Shown here one piece after another: positions 1 to 12,043 of a stretch of 64,000 nt of DNA. The stretch's first letter is position 1, and the number at the start of each line of letters is the position of its first letter. The stretch is from Rhynchospora pubera (Eukaryota; Streptophyta; Magnoliopsida; Poales; Cyperaceae). The translations under genes were made by a program, and so were the position numbers. The stretch covers positions 158,591,461 through 158,655,460 of the forward strand of contig CM051460.1 in assembly GCA_028095005.1 (NCBI GenBank), given 5' to 3'. The notes beneath the pieces are model-generated. The model saw nothing but the letters and a program-made list of their open reading frames with translations, did no database searches and was not told the DNA's origin.

Positions 1-2789
1 TAACCTTCGATTTTCAAACCACAGCGACCATCTCTTAGTTTCTTCTTGGGATAAGGTAATAGTTACTCGAAAGGATTTACTCACACTGTCTCAACTTTTG
101 CGGATCGGACAATCAAATCCGTTTTTTGAGAAATTTGTAGGTTTCATGGATTGGATGAGCTTGGATCTAATTGCAAATATGTTGAAAGTTACAGGAGTAA
201 TTGCAAATCTGTTTTGAGTTCTTGCTTTTTGTATTTAGACTGTCAGGTTGTACGATGCAAATGCTAATGTACTGAAAGGGGAGTTCTTACATGGTGGCCC
301 AGTGCTTGATTGTTGCTTCCATGATGATTCTTCTGGATTCAGTGCTTGTGCAGATAACACTGTTAGGAGGTATATATATTTTTATTTCTTTTCCCCTAAT
401 TTGCTAGTTGCAACTTGATTGCAAAGTTCTTTTTTCCTTGAAGACAAAATATGAGTGCTTACTAATTTCAAAATAATCTCTTCTCAGGTATGTTTTTGGT
501 TCTGGGAAGGAGGATATTTTGGGACGGCATGATGCTCCTGTTCGCTGTGTAGAGTACTCTTATGCTGCTGGTATGTACTGATATATGATTTTTCGTTGAC
601 ATGTGCATAAGATTTTGAATTAGTTGCATTATCTTTTATCAGTTAATCATTGATTTCGCTTATGGCTCTTAGGCAGAACTGGTACTGGCATGACTACATG
701 AGGTTTTTTTTACTGTTGTTGTACTTGTGCCAAATTCACCAAAATAGTACCAGTTGGCCTTTCTTCAATTATTTTGGCAAATGTTTAAATCCACGAATTA
801 GTAGCACCAATAGAGACCTCCCTGAACCAAACTGTGTGAAAAGGAGTGGTACTGCGACCGCCTGTTTCTATTATTGGAAACACTCCCAGAATGAAATGTC
901 TTATTAACAGGTTGCAGGGGCATTATCTGTTGGAAACCTAAACTGTCATGCTAATATCCAACCAGAACATACAACCTTTCCAACCTCATAGTATTGCATA
1001 AATATAAAGTCTTCTTGAGTACAAAGTGATATCAAACATGAAACAAATAACACATCACATCTCAGGACCATTATGTAAACCAATGATAGCTCTTTCTGTT
1101 CTTTTGCAAATGTCTAGCCAGTGTAGCCACTCATCCATCACTGTGTAGCATTGGTACTATCAAACCAAAACAAAAATCGGTAAAATAAAAAAATAACTGA
1201 GAAAAAAATTTAAACCTTTGGTCTTGGTGAACTTGACAATGAATAATCTGTTACAACAACAATAACCAATATGAATGCATTATTAACATGCGATCGTTTC
1301 CTCCATGGTTAATGCTGATTATGACCTGCTTATGTCACCGTTTAAGGTTTGGTGGTCTCTGTTTTGTATTTTGTTTGTTTTTATAGTTCATTCAAGTCTT
1401 CCTTGAATGTGGACACACTTATCTCTTTTGTTCTGTTAATATTATATCACCTTGTGTTTCATTCTGTCAGTTTTCAATAATTTTATATGAAAATAAAATT
1501 TCATTAATATACAGCATATACCTCAGTTTAGTTGTATTAAATTTCCAGGCCAAGTTATAACGGGCAGCTGGGATAAGACACTGAAGTGCTGGGACGTACG
1601 AGGTGCTAGTGGACCTGAGCACACACTAGTAGGGACATACCCCCAGCCAGAACGGGTTTATTCGCTCTCATTGGTTGGGAACAAGCTTGTGGTGGCAACA
1701 GCTGGTCGGCACATAAATGTTTACGATCTCCGCAATATGTCCCAGCCTGAGCAAAGACGTGAATCTTCCCTCAAGTATCAGACCCGGTGTGTTAGGTGTT
1801 ATCCCAATGGAACAGGTGTTAAGTTTGGTACATTTGTAAGTCTTTTTTTTTTCATTTCAAAGTACGGTACACTGAACAACTTTGTTTGCTGGCTGTAGGT
1901 TTTGCTCTTAGCTCTGTTGAAGGAAGGGTTGCAATGGAGTTTTTTGACATGTCAGAAACAGCACAGACTAAAAAGTAGAAAATTGTATATTTGTAGATGA
2001 ATAATGTACATGCTAGAATTTACATATGTTAAAAGGAATATGATGAAGACCTGATATGTGGTTTCTGTCACTCAGGTATGCATTCAAGTGCCATAGAAAA
2101 ACTGAGAATGGAAGGGATATTGTGTATCCAGTTAATGCCATGGCTTTCCATCCAATGTGACCTGCTCCTCTCTCTCTCTCTCTCTCCCTCTTGCCATCTC
2201 CATCTCTCTCTATCTGTTTCTCATGCTCCCATGGACATTGTTACAATGTTTTTTGTCATTTTCTTATACTGATCTTAGAAAATACTAAAAGTATGAGATA
2301 TTTTTGATGCAGTTATGGTACTTTTGCAACGGGAGGGTGCGATGGTTATGTAAATGTATGGGATGGCATTAACAAGAAACGACTTTACCAGGTAAACTCT
2401 TCCTTCATTGCTGAACAAGTAGAATTTGCTGTATATAGGCCAATTGAAGGTAACTTATTCGTCTGTTTTTTATCAGTACTCGAAGTATCCTACCAGCATT
2501 TCAGCTTTGTCATTTAGCCGAGACGGACGCCTTCTTGCAGTGGCATCCAGTTACACATTTGAAGAAGGAGATATTCCGTAAGAAATGATTGTTTATTTAC
2601 TAGTTGCAGCCATACTCAACACTGATACTAAATTACCACACCATAAGCTTTTGGTGTTAATTGCAACTGCTAATCAATTGTCTTCTCCATTTGCTTCTTT
2701 TCAGACATGAACCTGATGCAATCTTTATTCGGTCTGTGAATGAAGTGGAGGTCAAACCGAAGCCCAAGACAGTGCCAGCACCATCATAA
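1..2789 (+). CDS. BUB3: Mitotic checkpoint protein BUB3 (WD40), 3' part of gene
   Basis: Nine exons can be read: 1-55 (5' truncated by the window edge), 239-369, 488-570, 1549-1815, 1899-1974, 2076-2156, 2313-2391, 2477-2577 and 2705-2789 (TAA). All junctions are GT/AG and phases agree. The product starts NLRFSNHSDHLLVSSWDK, contains VITGSWDKTLKCWDVRGASG, VVATAGRHINVYDLRNMSQ and GTFATGGCDGYVNVWDG, and ends EVEVKPKPKTVPAPS. These match the plant BUB3.1 family closely (established knowledge). BUB3 is a beta-propeller that binds BUBR1/BUB1 GLEBS motifs at unattached kinetochores and also acts in phragmoplast/cytokinesis in plants. Only the N-terminal residues are missing (upstream of the window). 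No frameshift or stop is seen. The intron 571-1548 is long (978 bp) and holds no recognisable gene; the intron 2157-2312 carries a (CT)n microsatellite. Confidence 0.95.
2158..2215 (+). repeat. (CT)n microsatellite in BUB3 intron
   Basis: A run of CT dinucleotides interrupted by CC lies just inside the donor of a BUB3 intron. The splice signals are not disturbed. Confidence 0.8.
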
Positions 2790-3877
2790 ATTTAGCTTTT
2801 GAATAATGAAGGATAGAAGCTCGTAGTTTTTAGGGATCAAAGGAGATTTTAGTGTCTGAATGCACTGTATAAATCTCCTTTAGTCCATTTTACTCTTCTT
2901 GTATGTTGTTGATAGAAATGAGAATTGATTCTACTTCTGTGAGTATTGGTGAAGAAGGCTAGATCAGGAAGTTGTTGTTTCTATGCAACTGAAAATGAGA
3001 CTTTTGGTGCACTTCATTTTCGATTTTTCTTTGAGTTTGACTTCAGATTTTCGTATAAAGAGAACTGAAGACCTATTAGGTGTTTCCCAGTGATGTGAAA
3101 TTAATGTGTATCTAGAGGCTTAGCATTTTTTATGCTGTTGTGAGAAATGTTGCTTTTTCTTTGTTATTTAGTATTGATGCTGCCTATATAGTCAGTTTCA
3201 TGGGTTAGAGCATAATAGAAAACTAGCTAGTCCATTTTTGAATGAAGGATTTGTTTTTCATTTGTCTAGTTACACTTAACTTTTAAGTTTTAACTTGCAC
3301 CTTTTTTTTTTTTTGAGGTAATTAACGTGCACTTGGTCATAATGAAGTGGTGATAAATTAAGGAAAAGAAATGATCGATTTCTTTGTGTACTTCGATTCG
3401 GATTTAGTTAGTGTTGTGTAGCGTTGAAAATTTTGCTGGTTGTATTTATGGCCATCGAAGTCTTCTTTTATCATTCCATTGTTGGAAAGGTATGCAGGAG
3501 TAACGACAGGAAAACAACATACACGTTTGCAAAGAATTAAAAAAGCTTAAAGACAAATGACTTCTGCAACGAGATAACTACGTAACTACGTTGAAAATAG
3601 AAGCACAACAAAATTTACTTTCTAATTCTGTGATTCAATAATCCTCTACGAAATTCCCAAAATTATGTATATCAAATGATGAATTCTATAAAATCTAGTT
3701 AAGAATTGTTAGCTATTTTATATTACACATGAATGAAATAATCCTACAAAATTTAAACTCCAGCATTACTTCTTGATAGCTCAAATTCAGCGGAGACAGA
3801 AAGAACAGTTATGCACTTATTTTTTCAAATTTACAATCCTATATATATATATTTTTTGGAAGAATTGACAGTGGCTG
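2790..3877. other. BUB3 3' UTR and AT-rich intergenic DNA
   Basis: This follows the BUB3 stop. It is AT-rich with no exon-like stretch. I see no tRNA or repeat array in it. Confidence 0.6.
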
Positions 3878-4142
3878 TCAATTAAGAACAGGAAAGGAAA
3901 TAACAACAGAAAGGGGAAAAAAACAGAAATAACGGAGATTAAAGCCATCTAATGCAAGCCATCGCCTCCTGAGAAACTCTGGCCACCGTGGCGGTAGTAG
4001 AGCAAGCGGTATGCCGAAAGATAGAATTGTTTCTTTCAATCCACACACACCAAAACAGCTAGCCAAACATGTAGCCTGTCATTTGAGCCTAAAGCCATGA
4101 AGGAGGAGATAAGTGATTCTTGCACAGAGTGGGAGACAGCCA

Positions 4143-4161
4143 GGGGGGGGGGGGGGGGGGG
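4143..4161 (+). repeat. G19 homopolymer
   Basis: Nineteen consecutive G on the plus strand inside the dead LINE. The reading frame of the LINE changes across it. Confidence 0.85.
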
Positions 4162-4649
4162 AGGGGGCATTTGAAAGATGCCTAACAATGTTCCAGACTT
4201 CATTGACAAAGGGACACTGGAAGAACAGGTGCATGGAGTCTTCAAAGGCTTGAGCAGTGCAGAGAACGCATGGACTTCCAAGGGAGATGTGGTGCCCCTG
4301 TAATTGCTGCTGCGTGAGGAGGCGGTTATTGAACAGCAAGTGAAGAAAGAATTTGACAGTTGGTCGTACTTTCAGTCTCCAGCAATTCATGAAGGGAGTT
4401 CTGGTCTTTCCAGCTAAAGCAAGCAAGAGGTAAGCTGAGGAAACTGAGAAGGTGCCGCTGCTAGACCAGCGAAAGGAGACAGTGTCAGCCTGAGTGCTGA
4501 ACGCTACATTCTGTGAGCTAGGCATATGATGTTTTCTTTGAAGTTACGAGGCATTGGGAGCAGTTGGTTGAGCAAGGGAAAAGCTTCACGAAGGCTATTT
4601 TTCGACCTTGGAGGTTTAACAGACTGTTTGAGATAGTAGAACAGCGGCT

Positions 4650-4665
4650 CCCCCCCCCCCCCCCC
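4650..4665 (+). repeat. C16 homopolymer
   Basis: Sixteen consecutive C on the plus strand, about 490 bp from the G19 run and also inside the LINE remnant. Confidence 0.85.
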
Positions 4666-4799
4666 AATTGTCAAACCAAAAAGATGTGCTGGCGCCATAT
4701 ATGCAATACAAAAATTACCATTACTACTGGTGGTTACCGCAAAAAGATGCCACATGTTCTCAATTTTAATTTGTACATAGAGCAAACTAATAGTACGAG

Positions 4800-6154
4800 C
4801 TCTTGAGTCTTGACGAACTTATCAACTTATTAGTTATTATTATTAAATCTATTTAAAAAAAAACTTATTATAATCAAATATCTTTTTAAGGGTCTCTTTC
4901 GTATATAGGGTTACCTCCGAAGCCTCATCTTAACAAATTTCATTTCCCTCGATAAAATAAGGTGAAATAATATAAGCTGTCTATTATTTATATCATCATA
5001 TTGATCGATCGAATGTTATATAGACATGCACATATAATTTCTTTAACCTGCTAAAAGAAAATGTTGAAAAAAGAACTAGCTAGTCAAATAATTTTTATTC
5101 CTAAGAAATTTTAAAGAAGTATATCATAAGTTTAATAGATATGTTTTACTTTTATCATTAATGCTAGATTCGCAAACATGATTTAACGTTTTTAATAATC
5201 ATAAAGTAGCGAATAGTATGTTTTATTAATGACACATAAACTACTTAGGATCACCCCAACCCCCACCCAATAAATTTTTTTAATAGAGATGGAGCCAAAA
5301 AACATGTAATTTCTTTTTAAATTAAATGTATGTGCGTGACTTGAATCTTAATACTGGATATTATTTTGGACAATACAAAGAATATATAATCATTGATAAC
5401 CGTATCTTGTTAGTATTTTGTAAATATATACAAAGGTTATTAAATTCTTCTTTTCGATGACCTTACATGCATATTTTAATCCGGTACTTCTCAATACAAA
5501 AGATGTGTAGTTCATAGGGAAACATATTTAATAATTTTTCAGTGCTCTTAATAATGTTACAACTCATAAAAGAAAAAAAATTGAGAACAGGGTTTAGACT
5601 CGACAAAAACGGCTGGATCCAACCTCTCTGCGAAGTTTCCGAAACGAAACTAGGGGATGAGGTGAGCTGAGGTACCGCTCAGTTGAACGAACAGATGAAT
5701 CCTTCTCCTGATTCTTGATATGTTGGTCGGGTTACTGTTGAAGTGTTGATGGAACAATCTGAAAACATACCAAATTAAAACATACTCAAATTGAGAAGTA
5801 GAAAAAAAGGAAATTTTAATCGAATGAGAAAAACCTTATCAGTTATCATCAATTTGTACAACTTCCCAAATTTTCTTCATATTTCTCCTTCCCTATTCCC
5901 TACAAAATAATCATGAGGGTTAACTATGATATCAAATAACCTTTAAAATTATATTATCAAATAAACAAAACTTAAAATGAAAAATATCCCTATTGGATAT
6001 AATGAAATCCAAAAAAAAATTGAAAATTAAGAATAGAATGGAAATAGTACCCATTCATCATGCCAGGTTGCAGCTTGGGTCATGGAGTCACAATCATACT
6101 TCTGTTTTTCTATTTGTCATTCCCAGGCTGCGGCGGCTTAGGCCCTAGAATGAC
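4800..6154. other. AT-rich intergenic region without recognisable gene
   Basis: No coding signature, RNA gene or bounded repeat is visible. 5590-5770 is less AT-rich and could be a promoter or leader relic, but nothing supports a specific gene. Confidence 0.5.
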
Positions 6155-6675
6155 AGTTCTTCTGACTCCACCCACCGTCGGTGTTGTGGCTTGGGTCCTA
6201 GGATTATAATTTTTCGGGCTCCGGTCTTTTTTCCCCCGAAACCTTGACAGGAGTGGTAAAGAAAGGCTCTGGTCTTCTTCGTGCTTCCGGGGACAGATGC
6301 TGCTGGTGTTGTTGACTGGAGACGAAGTGCACCATGGCTGATCATCATCTCCAACAATTGAATATTTTTACCAACGAAATCAATTAGTTTCCTCCAACAT
6401 CATAATTATTGAAGTTGTATTATCTTGTTGATTTCTTTTTATACTTCCTGCGGTTAAAGAATAAGCGTGGAAAAGTTTATGGGACTATTAGGATCTTAAA
6501 TAATGAAATCTGGTGTAATTTTGGTAGTTTTTAGTTATGTTTTTTGGCTTTTTGGTAGCTTCTTTTTCTTTGGTGTATTTTTCTTTGGTTAATTTTTCTT
6601 CTCCTCATGTAACCTTTGTACATATTTTTCTTATTTAATGAAATTTTGCTAATTGGCAGTCGCCAACCGGCCCTC

Positions 6676-6823
6676 GGCTCCGTTTGGATAGATGTGGGAA
6701 GAAGGGAAGAAGGGAAGAAGTGAGAAGAAGCATTGGGAAGTGTGTAATTTTGTGAAGAGTTTGGATTGTTTATAATTTTTTTTGGGCCTTCTTCCTTTTT
6801 CCAACTCCATCCAAACAAGGCCT
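6676..6823. mobile_element. Tourist-like MITE, present in A and absent in B
   Basis: A 148 bp element starting GGCTCCGTTTGGATAG and ending ATCCAAACAAGGCCT, flanked by CTC on both sides (6673-6675, 6824-6826). In block B the same place reads GCCCTCAAAAAA without the element (about 44580), an exact empty site. The core 'gaagtgtgtaattttgtgaa' is shared with MITEs at 56885-57043, 60408-60596 and 61056-61151. Confidence 0.8.
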
Positions 6824-7386
6824 CTCAAAAAGAAATCTGGTGTAGTTTACACAATTAGGAAATTTCAATGTATTGTGAGTTTGTGACTTTAAATGACATA
6901 CAGATTCAATATCACACGAAACTTTTCTCTAGTTAGGTTTGTCACATTAAGTTGAAGGAACGTTTTTTTTTTATTTTTTTGTTATGGAAAAGGAGCAAAT
7001 TCCTGTATAATTAGCATTCTTTCTTTTTTACTTTTTTATACATTAGCAAATAAAGCGACAACGATTATGAATATACTGAATAATAATAGTAACAGCGAGA
7101 TTAGTTTGAACTTTAAGCCTTTTACAAATGATAGTAGTTAAAACATTTTAGAGAATTTTTTTTTTCTCGATTGCTTAATTAGTCGGGGCCAACTAGCGTG
7201 TCCAACAAACTTTCGTTCATTCGTTCTGGATTGCTTAGTCGCGCTATGCAATTTGTCTAATAAATTTATTCTGCATTTCGAGTCGCAAACTTGTACAAAA
7301 AATTGTTTCAGCCGGACGTTCGTGATTTTGAGGCCCCATTTGACGTACACAAGTGGCGCCGGGATTGAGAAATGACTAGCGGAGTT

Positions 7387-7401
7387 TCGCGCGTTGCGCG
7401 A
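7387..7401. other. Helitron 3'-terminal hairpin
   Basis: A 6-bp GC-only-plus-AT-closing stem with a 3-nt loop, placed about 11 nt inside the CTAG end, where Helitron 3' hairpins occur. Confidence 0.7.
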
Positions 7402-8913
7402 TCTATTTTTTTTTGACGATTTTTATTGAATTTTTCTATTATAGTGTTATTTTTTCACATTCTGCGATGCTTCTATGCTCAAATAGTTATCATGATTGAA
7501 TCCATGATATATAAAATCAAAGGACAAAATAAGAATGAGAATAACATATTTTAATAGAAGATAAGATGAGGTAGAGAACCATGAATCCATAAAACAAATA
7601 CAATGCGCAAGGCACCTAAGTATTATTCACCGGTCGAAAGAGCAAGCAATTAGGTTGTGATAAATTAAAACTCTGAAGTTAAACAATATATGTGTCTAGG
7701 AGAAAGATATCTCAAATTAAAAAAGCATAGATTAAGCATCCTTGTAGAGAGTTGAAAAGAATTAAAAAAATATTTTAATTTACTTGAAGAGTGTAAGATG
7801 CAAGCCTTAGGTGGTCATAACAGTTCCAATTGAAGGGCCGATTGGAATCCTGTTATATAACTTCTACATAAACAGGAAACAAAAAGAAAATGTTAAAGCA
7901 AATTTAGAGTGATGAATATAGAAGAAAAAAAAATAGAATGTAAGCTCAAAGTAGAAATGTGAATTATACTTTACCAGCCACAACTATACCATATATACCA
8001 ATGCAAAAATACCATCATAGATCCAAACCTTGCAATGTTCAATATTAAATGGGATTAATATAACACGATGATACTCGAAATATATATTTACTAAATGAGT
8101 TTCCTGTGTGATAATTTTTAAAAAGTCTAATAAATAATTTTGCATAATATAATGAAAAAAGCTTCAACTTTGATCCAAATTTCGAAAGAAAAAGCTAAAA
8201 TGCATCATTAAAGGAAACTTACACATTCAACCCTATATTTAAAATTTTTATACCAATGAAAGATAAGTATACCAACTCCATATGAGATTACCTCCTCTCT
8301 GGCTAGAGAGCCAAAAGCAACACCAACAGTCCAACATAGATGAGATGCTTCATGGCTAAGCAAAGCTTGCAAGCACCCTTTGGCTGTGATATAGCAAAGA
8401 ACTTGCCAGTAAGAGACATAAGTACAATAGCCTATTAGTTAGAAATTCTTCTTAGAATTTGAGTGCTTGGGGAAAAAAAAAAACATTATGCATGGCACAA
8501 TAAATAGGAAGGGAACGTTAAAAAGAAGAAGAAGAAGAAAAAGAAAGAAAAGATAAACCTTTACAATTTGAGACCATCTTGTTGACATGTATAGTTGTGT
8601 AGTTTATTCTCCAAGAATTTTTCTGTATTTCAAATCAGTTTCATCAAGTTGTGAGCTAAACAGAACCAAATTCATCTAAAAAAAGACCTGATAAAAAAAA
8701 AAACATGAAGGGCAGCTAAGAAATCATCTCTATGGTTGAGTTAGAAATTTTACCTGTGCTCAAGGATTTGTTAGACTATAATTTGAAACATAATAACGTT
8801 GATCCAACTATGCATTCACACTCAATTTTTAAACTTGCACCCATAACTAAACCACAACTAAGCATTTAGTGCGCTCATTACCCTTTTGTATATATGAGGT
8901 GAAGTTTCAACTG

Positions 8914-9068
8914 AACTTTTGATGCTTGGTGAAAGATGCCTCAATTCAGACTTGATTAGTGTTATCCCGAACTACCCTCAACCATTTTTAACAACTTTTG
9001 ATACTTGTGAAAGATGCCTCAATTCAGACTTGATTAATCTTATCCTGAACTACCCTCAACCATATTTA
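8914..9068 (+). repeat. Tandem duplication of ~78 bp
   Basis: Two copies of a unit containing GATGCCTCAATTCAGACTTG and AACTACCCTCAACCAT start 78 bp apart. The repeat lies in an intron-like part of the Helitron cargo. Confidence 0.75.
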
Positions 9069-9654
9069 ATGAAACGTAAACAAACTTCGAAAATAAAATA
9101 AAATAAAAAGTAGACAAATTGAAAATCTATGTATATACAGGGAGCTACAATTTTACTATTAGGCTTCCACAATAAGGGACAGTGCAGCAAGTATGCACTG
9201 TTTGATCGTTAAAGGGCTGTACAAAAAATATGGTGCAGCAAAAGTGATGAGTTCATGATTGGGCTGTTCAGATCATCGCCATTGTAATGCACAGGACTTA
9301 AGATAAAACTACAAATTAATATGCCCTGAGTACAAAAAGCTTAATGGAAAATTAAGGTCAATATATTCATATTCCTGACACTAATAAGAAATTGTGTTAA
9401 TTTAGCTAAAATATTTAATTACTTATCACATCATCCCAAAGAGCCATACTATCTAGCTAAAATCATTTATAAGTATGAACGATTATCATATTTAGTTAGT
9501 TTGATCTGGCTTTGAATTTCTCTTTATTTTTGGAGCTGAATCTCATTGCAAGAGAAAGTTAAATCTGAAGTTGGTTGTTCAGAAAGATAAATGATCTTTT
9601 TACCTGAAATAGAGAGCAAGAGAAAGCCAGCACCCTCACAATCGACCATAGTAT

Positions 9655-12043
9655 TGTGAGATACGGCTGTCTGACGGTGTCCCTGTCATGTAAACACCAT
9701 GCAACCAAGCTTTAGAGCGTGGGAAATTCAGGGGTTGGTAAATATTGTACTATATGTTGCTCCAAATTGCATCCTGTCTATTAGGGGGTGGTGATGTTTG
9801 AGACCTTGACTGACCAGAGACCCATGTAATTGTGCCCCCATCCCTGTCCAGACACTAGTGCAGTCATGTAAAGCGCGGTTGGAAACGGTATAAGTCCCGC
9901 TATGATAACGGTTGTCTTACAATCAGACTATGTGTGTATGTTGCATCATGTATGCCAAACTGAAATAAATTATAGCGTGGTAAAATTGAATAGTTTGATG
10001 ACCCAAACAGTGACCAAAATAATGGACAAATTATGCTGTAACGCATGACGGTTACGGCCGTTCTGCGTGTGCGGTGGTTAGCCTAGCTGCCCTGTCAGGT
10101 TTTATGTACTTAGGCATGGATGGTTGCATGAAATGGAGGTGTCCCATGCATGTTGCACTGGAATTGTCCAGTGATTGACCTTTGGAGCTCTCCAATAGGC
10201 AGTCCAACTTGGTTTGACCAGCCCCAATGGACTTGTGACATCTAGCTGCTTAGTCATTCAGACAGGGAGGGAAGAGTTGCTGACACCTGGTCCCTACCTC
10301 TTAACCTCTCTCTCTCTGGCCCAATTTTGTGGACCATTATGCCCCTCTTCTTTCCAAACTCGTATTTACTCTGTTCCTTGCCAAAACAGACCAGTAAAGT
10401 GCATTTTTGTGGTGTTAGACAGTGAAAAACAGTGTTTGGGACCTAGCTGGATAGTTGGGAAGGTAAAGAATAAGGTTGCATGCATCATTTTTGCCCTGGT
10501 TTACTCAAAACAGGCTGGGAAGTTCATGACGGTGCATGAGTTGTGTATAGCGGCTGGTTTCCATGACTCAAACAGACCTTAGGGATGATGATTTGGTGCA
10601 TTGCATAGTATTATTTGTGCACCCTAACTGACCACGTGCTAGTGAGCACCATAGGTCTGGTGTTGGTCGGTAGACAAACCATGAAGCGGTGTTGCAAACA
10701 CCCGCAAACCAGTCACGCAACGGTGTTTGGCTTGGTGCCTTTACCACGTAATTGCATGAGTAATAGGCTGGTGTTGAGTATGGCTGTGACATAGGTTTTG
10801 TTGCTTGAACCAGACTTTGAAAAGACCGAGGCGGTGGACTTGAGCGGGCAAGAGGGCACACCGCAGCAGTAAACGGCGGGTATTACGGTGTAAGGTTTGA
10901 GGTGCAGATTTCACCTGGACCCTAACTCTTGTTGTTGTGCTAAACTTAAAGTATATTATGCATGTTGCTTGATGTTTTTGCATGACTTAGCATGTAGCCT
11001 GCATGTATGAATTGATAAAGTATATAAGCTACATGACTGTGCATAGGATGGATTACTATATAATGACATGCATATTGAATGGTTTATATATTGTTGTGGC
11101 TGAATTGTGACTTGTGTTATGGTTGTGCTAATTGTGTGATGAATAACATTTACATCTTTGCAAAACGGAGTCGCGACCGTCTTTTCAAGGGCCGTGAGAT
11201 AAGCGCTTATGTTCCGGGACTCATGTCAGTTGTTGAATGGATTGTGAGGGGATAAATGTTCTCAGCAATTGAGTACTATTTGTTTGTATTGATGGAAAGG
11301 AAATGACTTGGCTGATTGGTAAACAGCCTAGTATTGTGCATGGATAGGTGTCCAACAAGTGTCGGTTTTTGTATGAATTGAATTGGCAGATTCCGGATTA
11401 TCGTTGCTAGCTGGCCTTTCATTGCATAGCATGAATTGCTAACTGTTTTTATGAATAAATTGTGCAAACTATGTTCTTATATATTAAACAGTGTGTATTT
11501 AGTTCCGCAACATGAGACTCGGGGTTCATGCGTGGCTGGAACTAAATGCCGCACTGAAAAATGGTTTTCTTTCTCACCGTACCATGTTTTCATGGGTTCC
11601 AGGTTTTGAGGCGTGGGCTGGAGTATTGGAGAAGTAAGCCATATATGTACATTCAGCTTATGCTATGCTTTATTATACTTGTGTGTTGTTGTTTGAGTTG
11701 TTTGTGTAAATATATGCTTGTCGTGTGTAAACTGTTGTCTTGATGCTTGGATCGACTGTTGCCTTATGTTTTGGTTTGGGAAAATTTTGTATAACTATGG
11801 GGATGTTAGCCTATATGGCTGGATGTTGCCTATTACAGGAAAAACTCTGCCCAATTTTTGTTTTACACATGTTACAAGCATAACCTCAACTTAGTTTTTG
11901 GGACTGATTGCTTGCCAACTGCATGGTACCCAGTATGATAAAACATGGCATGTTGACTGGTGCCCCAGTAGTAAGCCTTGCAGTACATGCGAAGCACGTG
12001 CCTGCGGCGGGAATCTGTCACGCCGCCGCTGCGGGGTGTGACA
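9655..12043. mobile_element. Solo LTR (gypsy-type termini), 2389 bp
   Basis: Begins TGTGAGATACGG and ends CGGGGTGTGACA, with TG...CA termini, and is flanked by a perfect 5-bp duplication AGTAT (9650-9654 and 12044-12048). The reverse complement of the right end, TGTCACACCCCG, is the usual start of Tekay/Del-like Ty3-gypsy LTRs. No gag-pol, primer-binding site or second LTR is present, so it is a solo LTR left by LTR-LTR recombination. It interrupts a coding exon of the Helitron-borne gene. Confidence 0.75.

Larger units (their letters stand above)
3878..4785 (-). mobile_element. Decayed LINE (non-LTR retrotransposon) ORF2 C-terminus
   Basis: Minus-strand reading 4525-4079 gives RWSSSGTFSVSSAYLLL, then LKVRPTVKFFLHLLFNNRLL, CVLC and MHLFFQCPFVNEVWN. 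This is the reverse-transcriptase zinc-binding domain (zf-RVT) that follows RT in plant L1-like elements. A second frame nearer 3960-4050 gives LFWCVWIERNNSIF, the conserved extreme C-terminal WK/ERN motif, after a frame change across a G homopolymer. An in-frame stop lies between them. The region 4785-4526 (LREAFPLLNQLL and so on) looks like the stretch just upstream of zf-RVT. No intact RT or endonuclease is present, so this is a dead 5'-truncated copy. I could not find a convincing target-site duplication. Confidence 0.82.

Noticed and set aside
10214..10983. ORFs of 80-122 aa on both strands
   Set aside because: They lie wholly inside the solo LTR 9655-12043 and show no retroelement or host domain.
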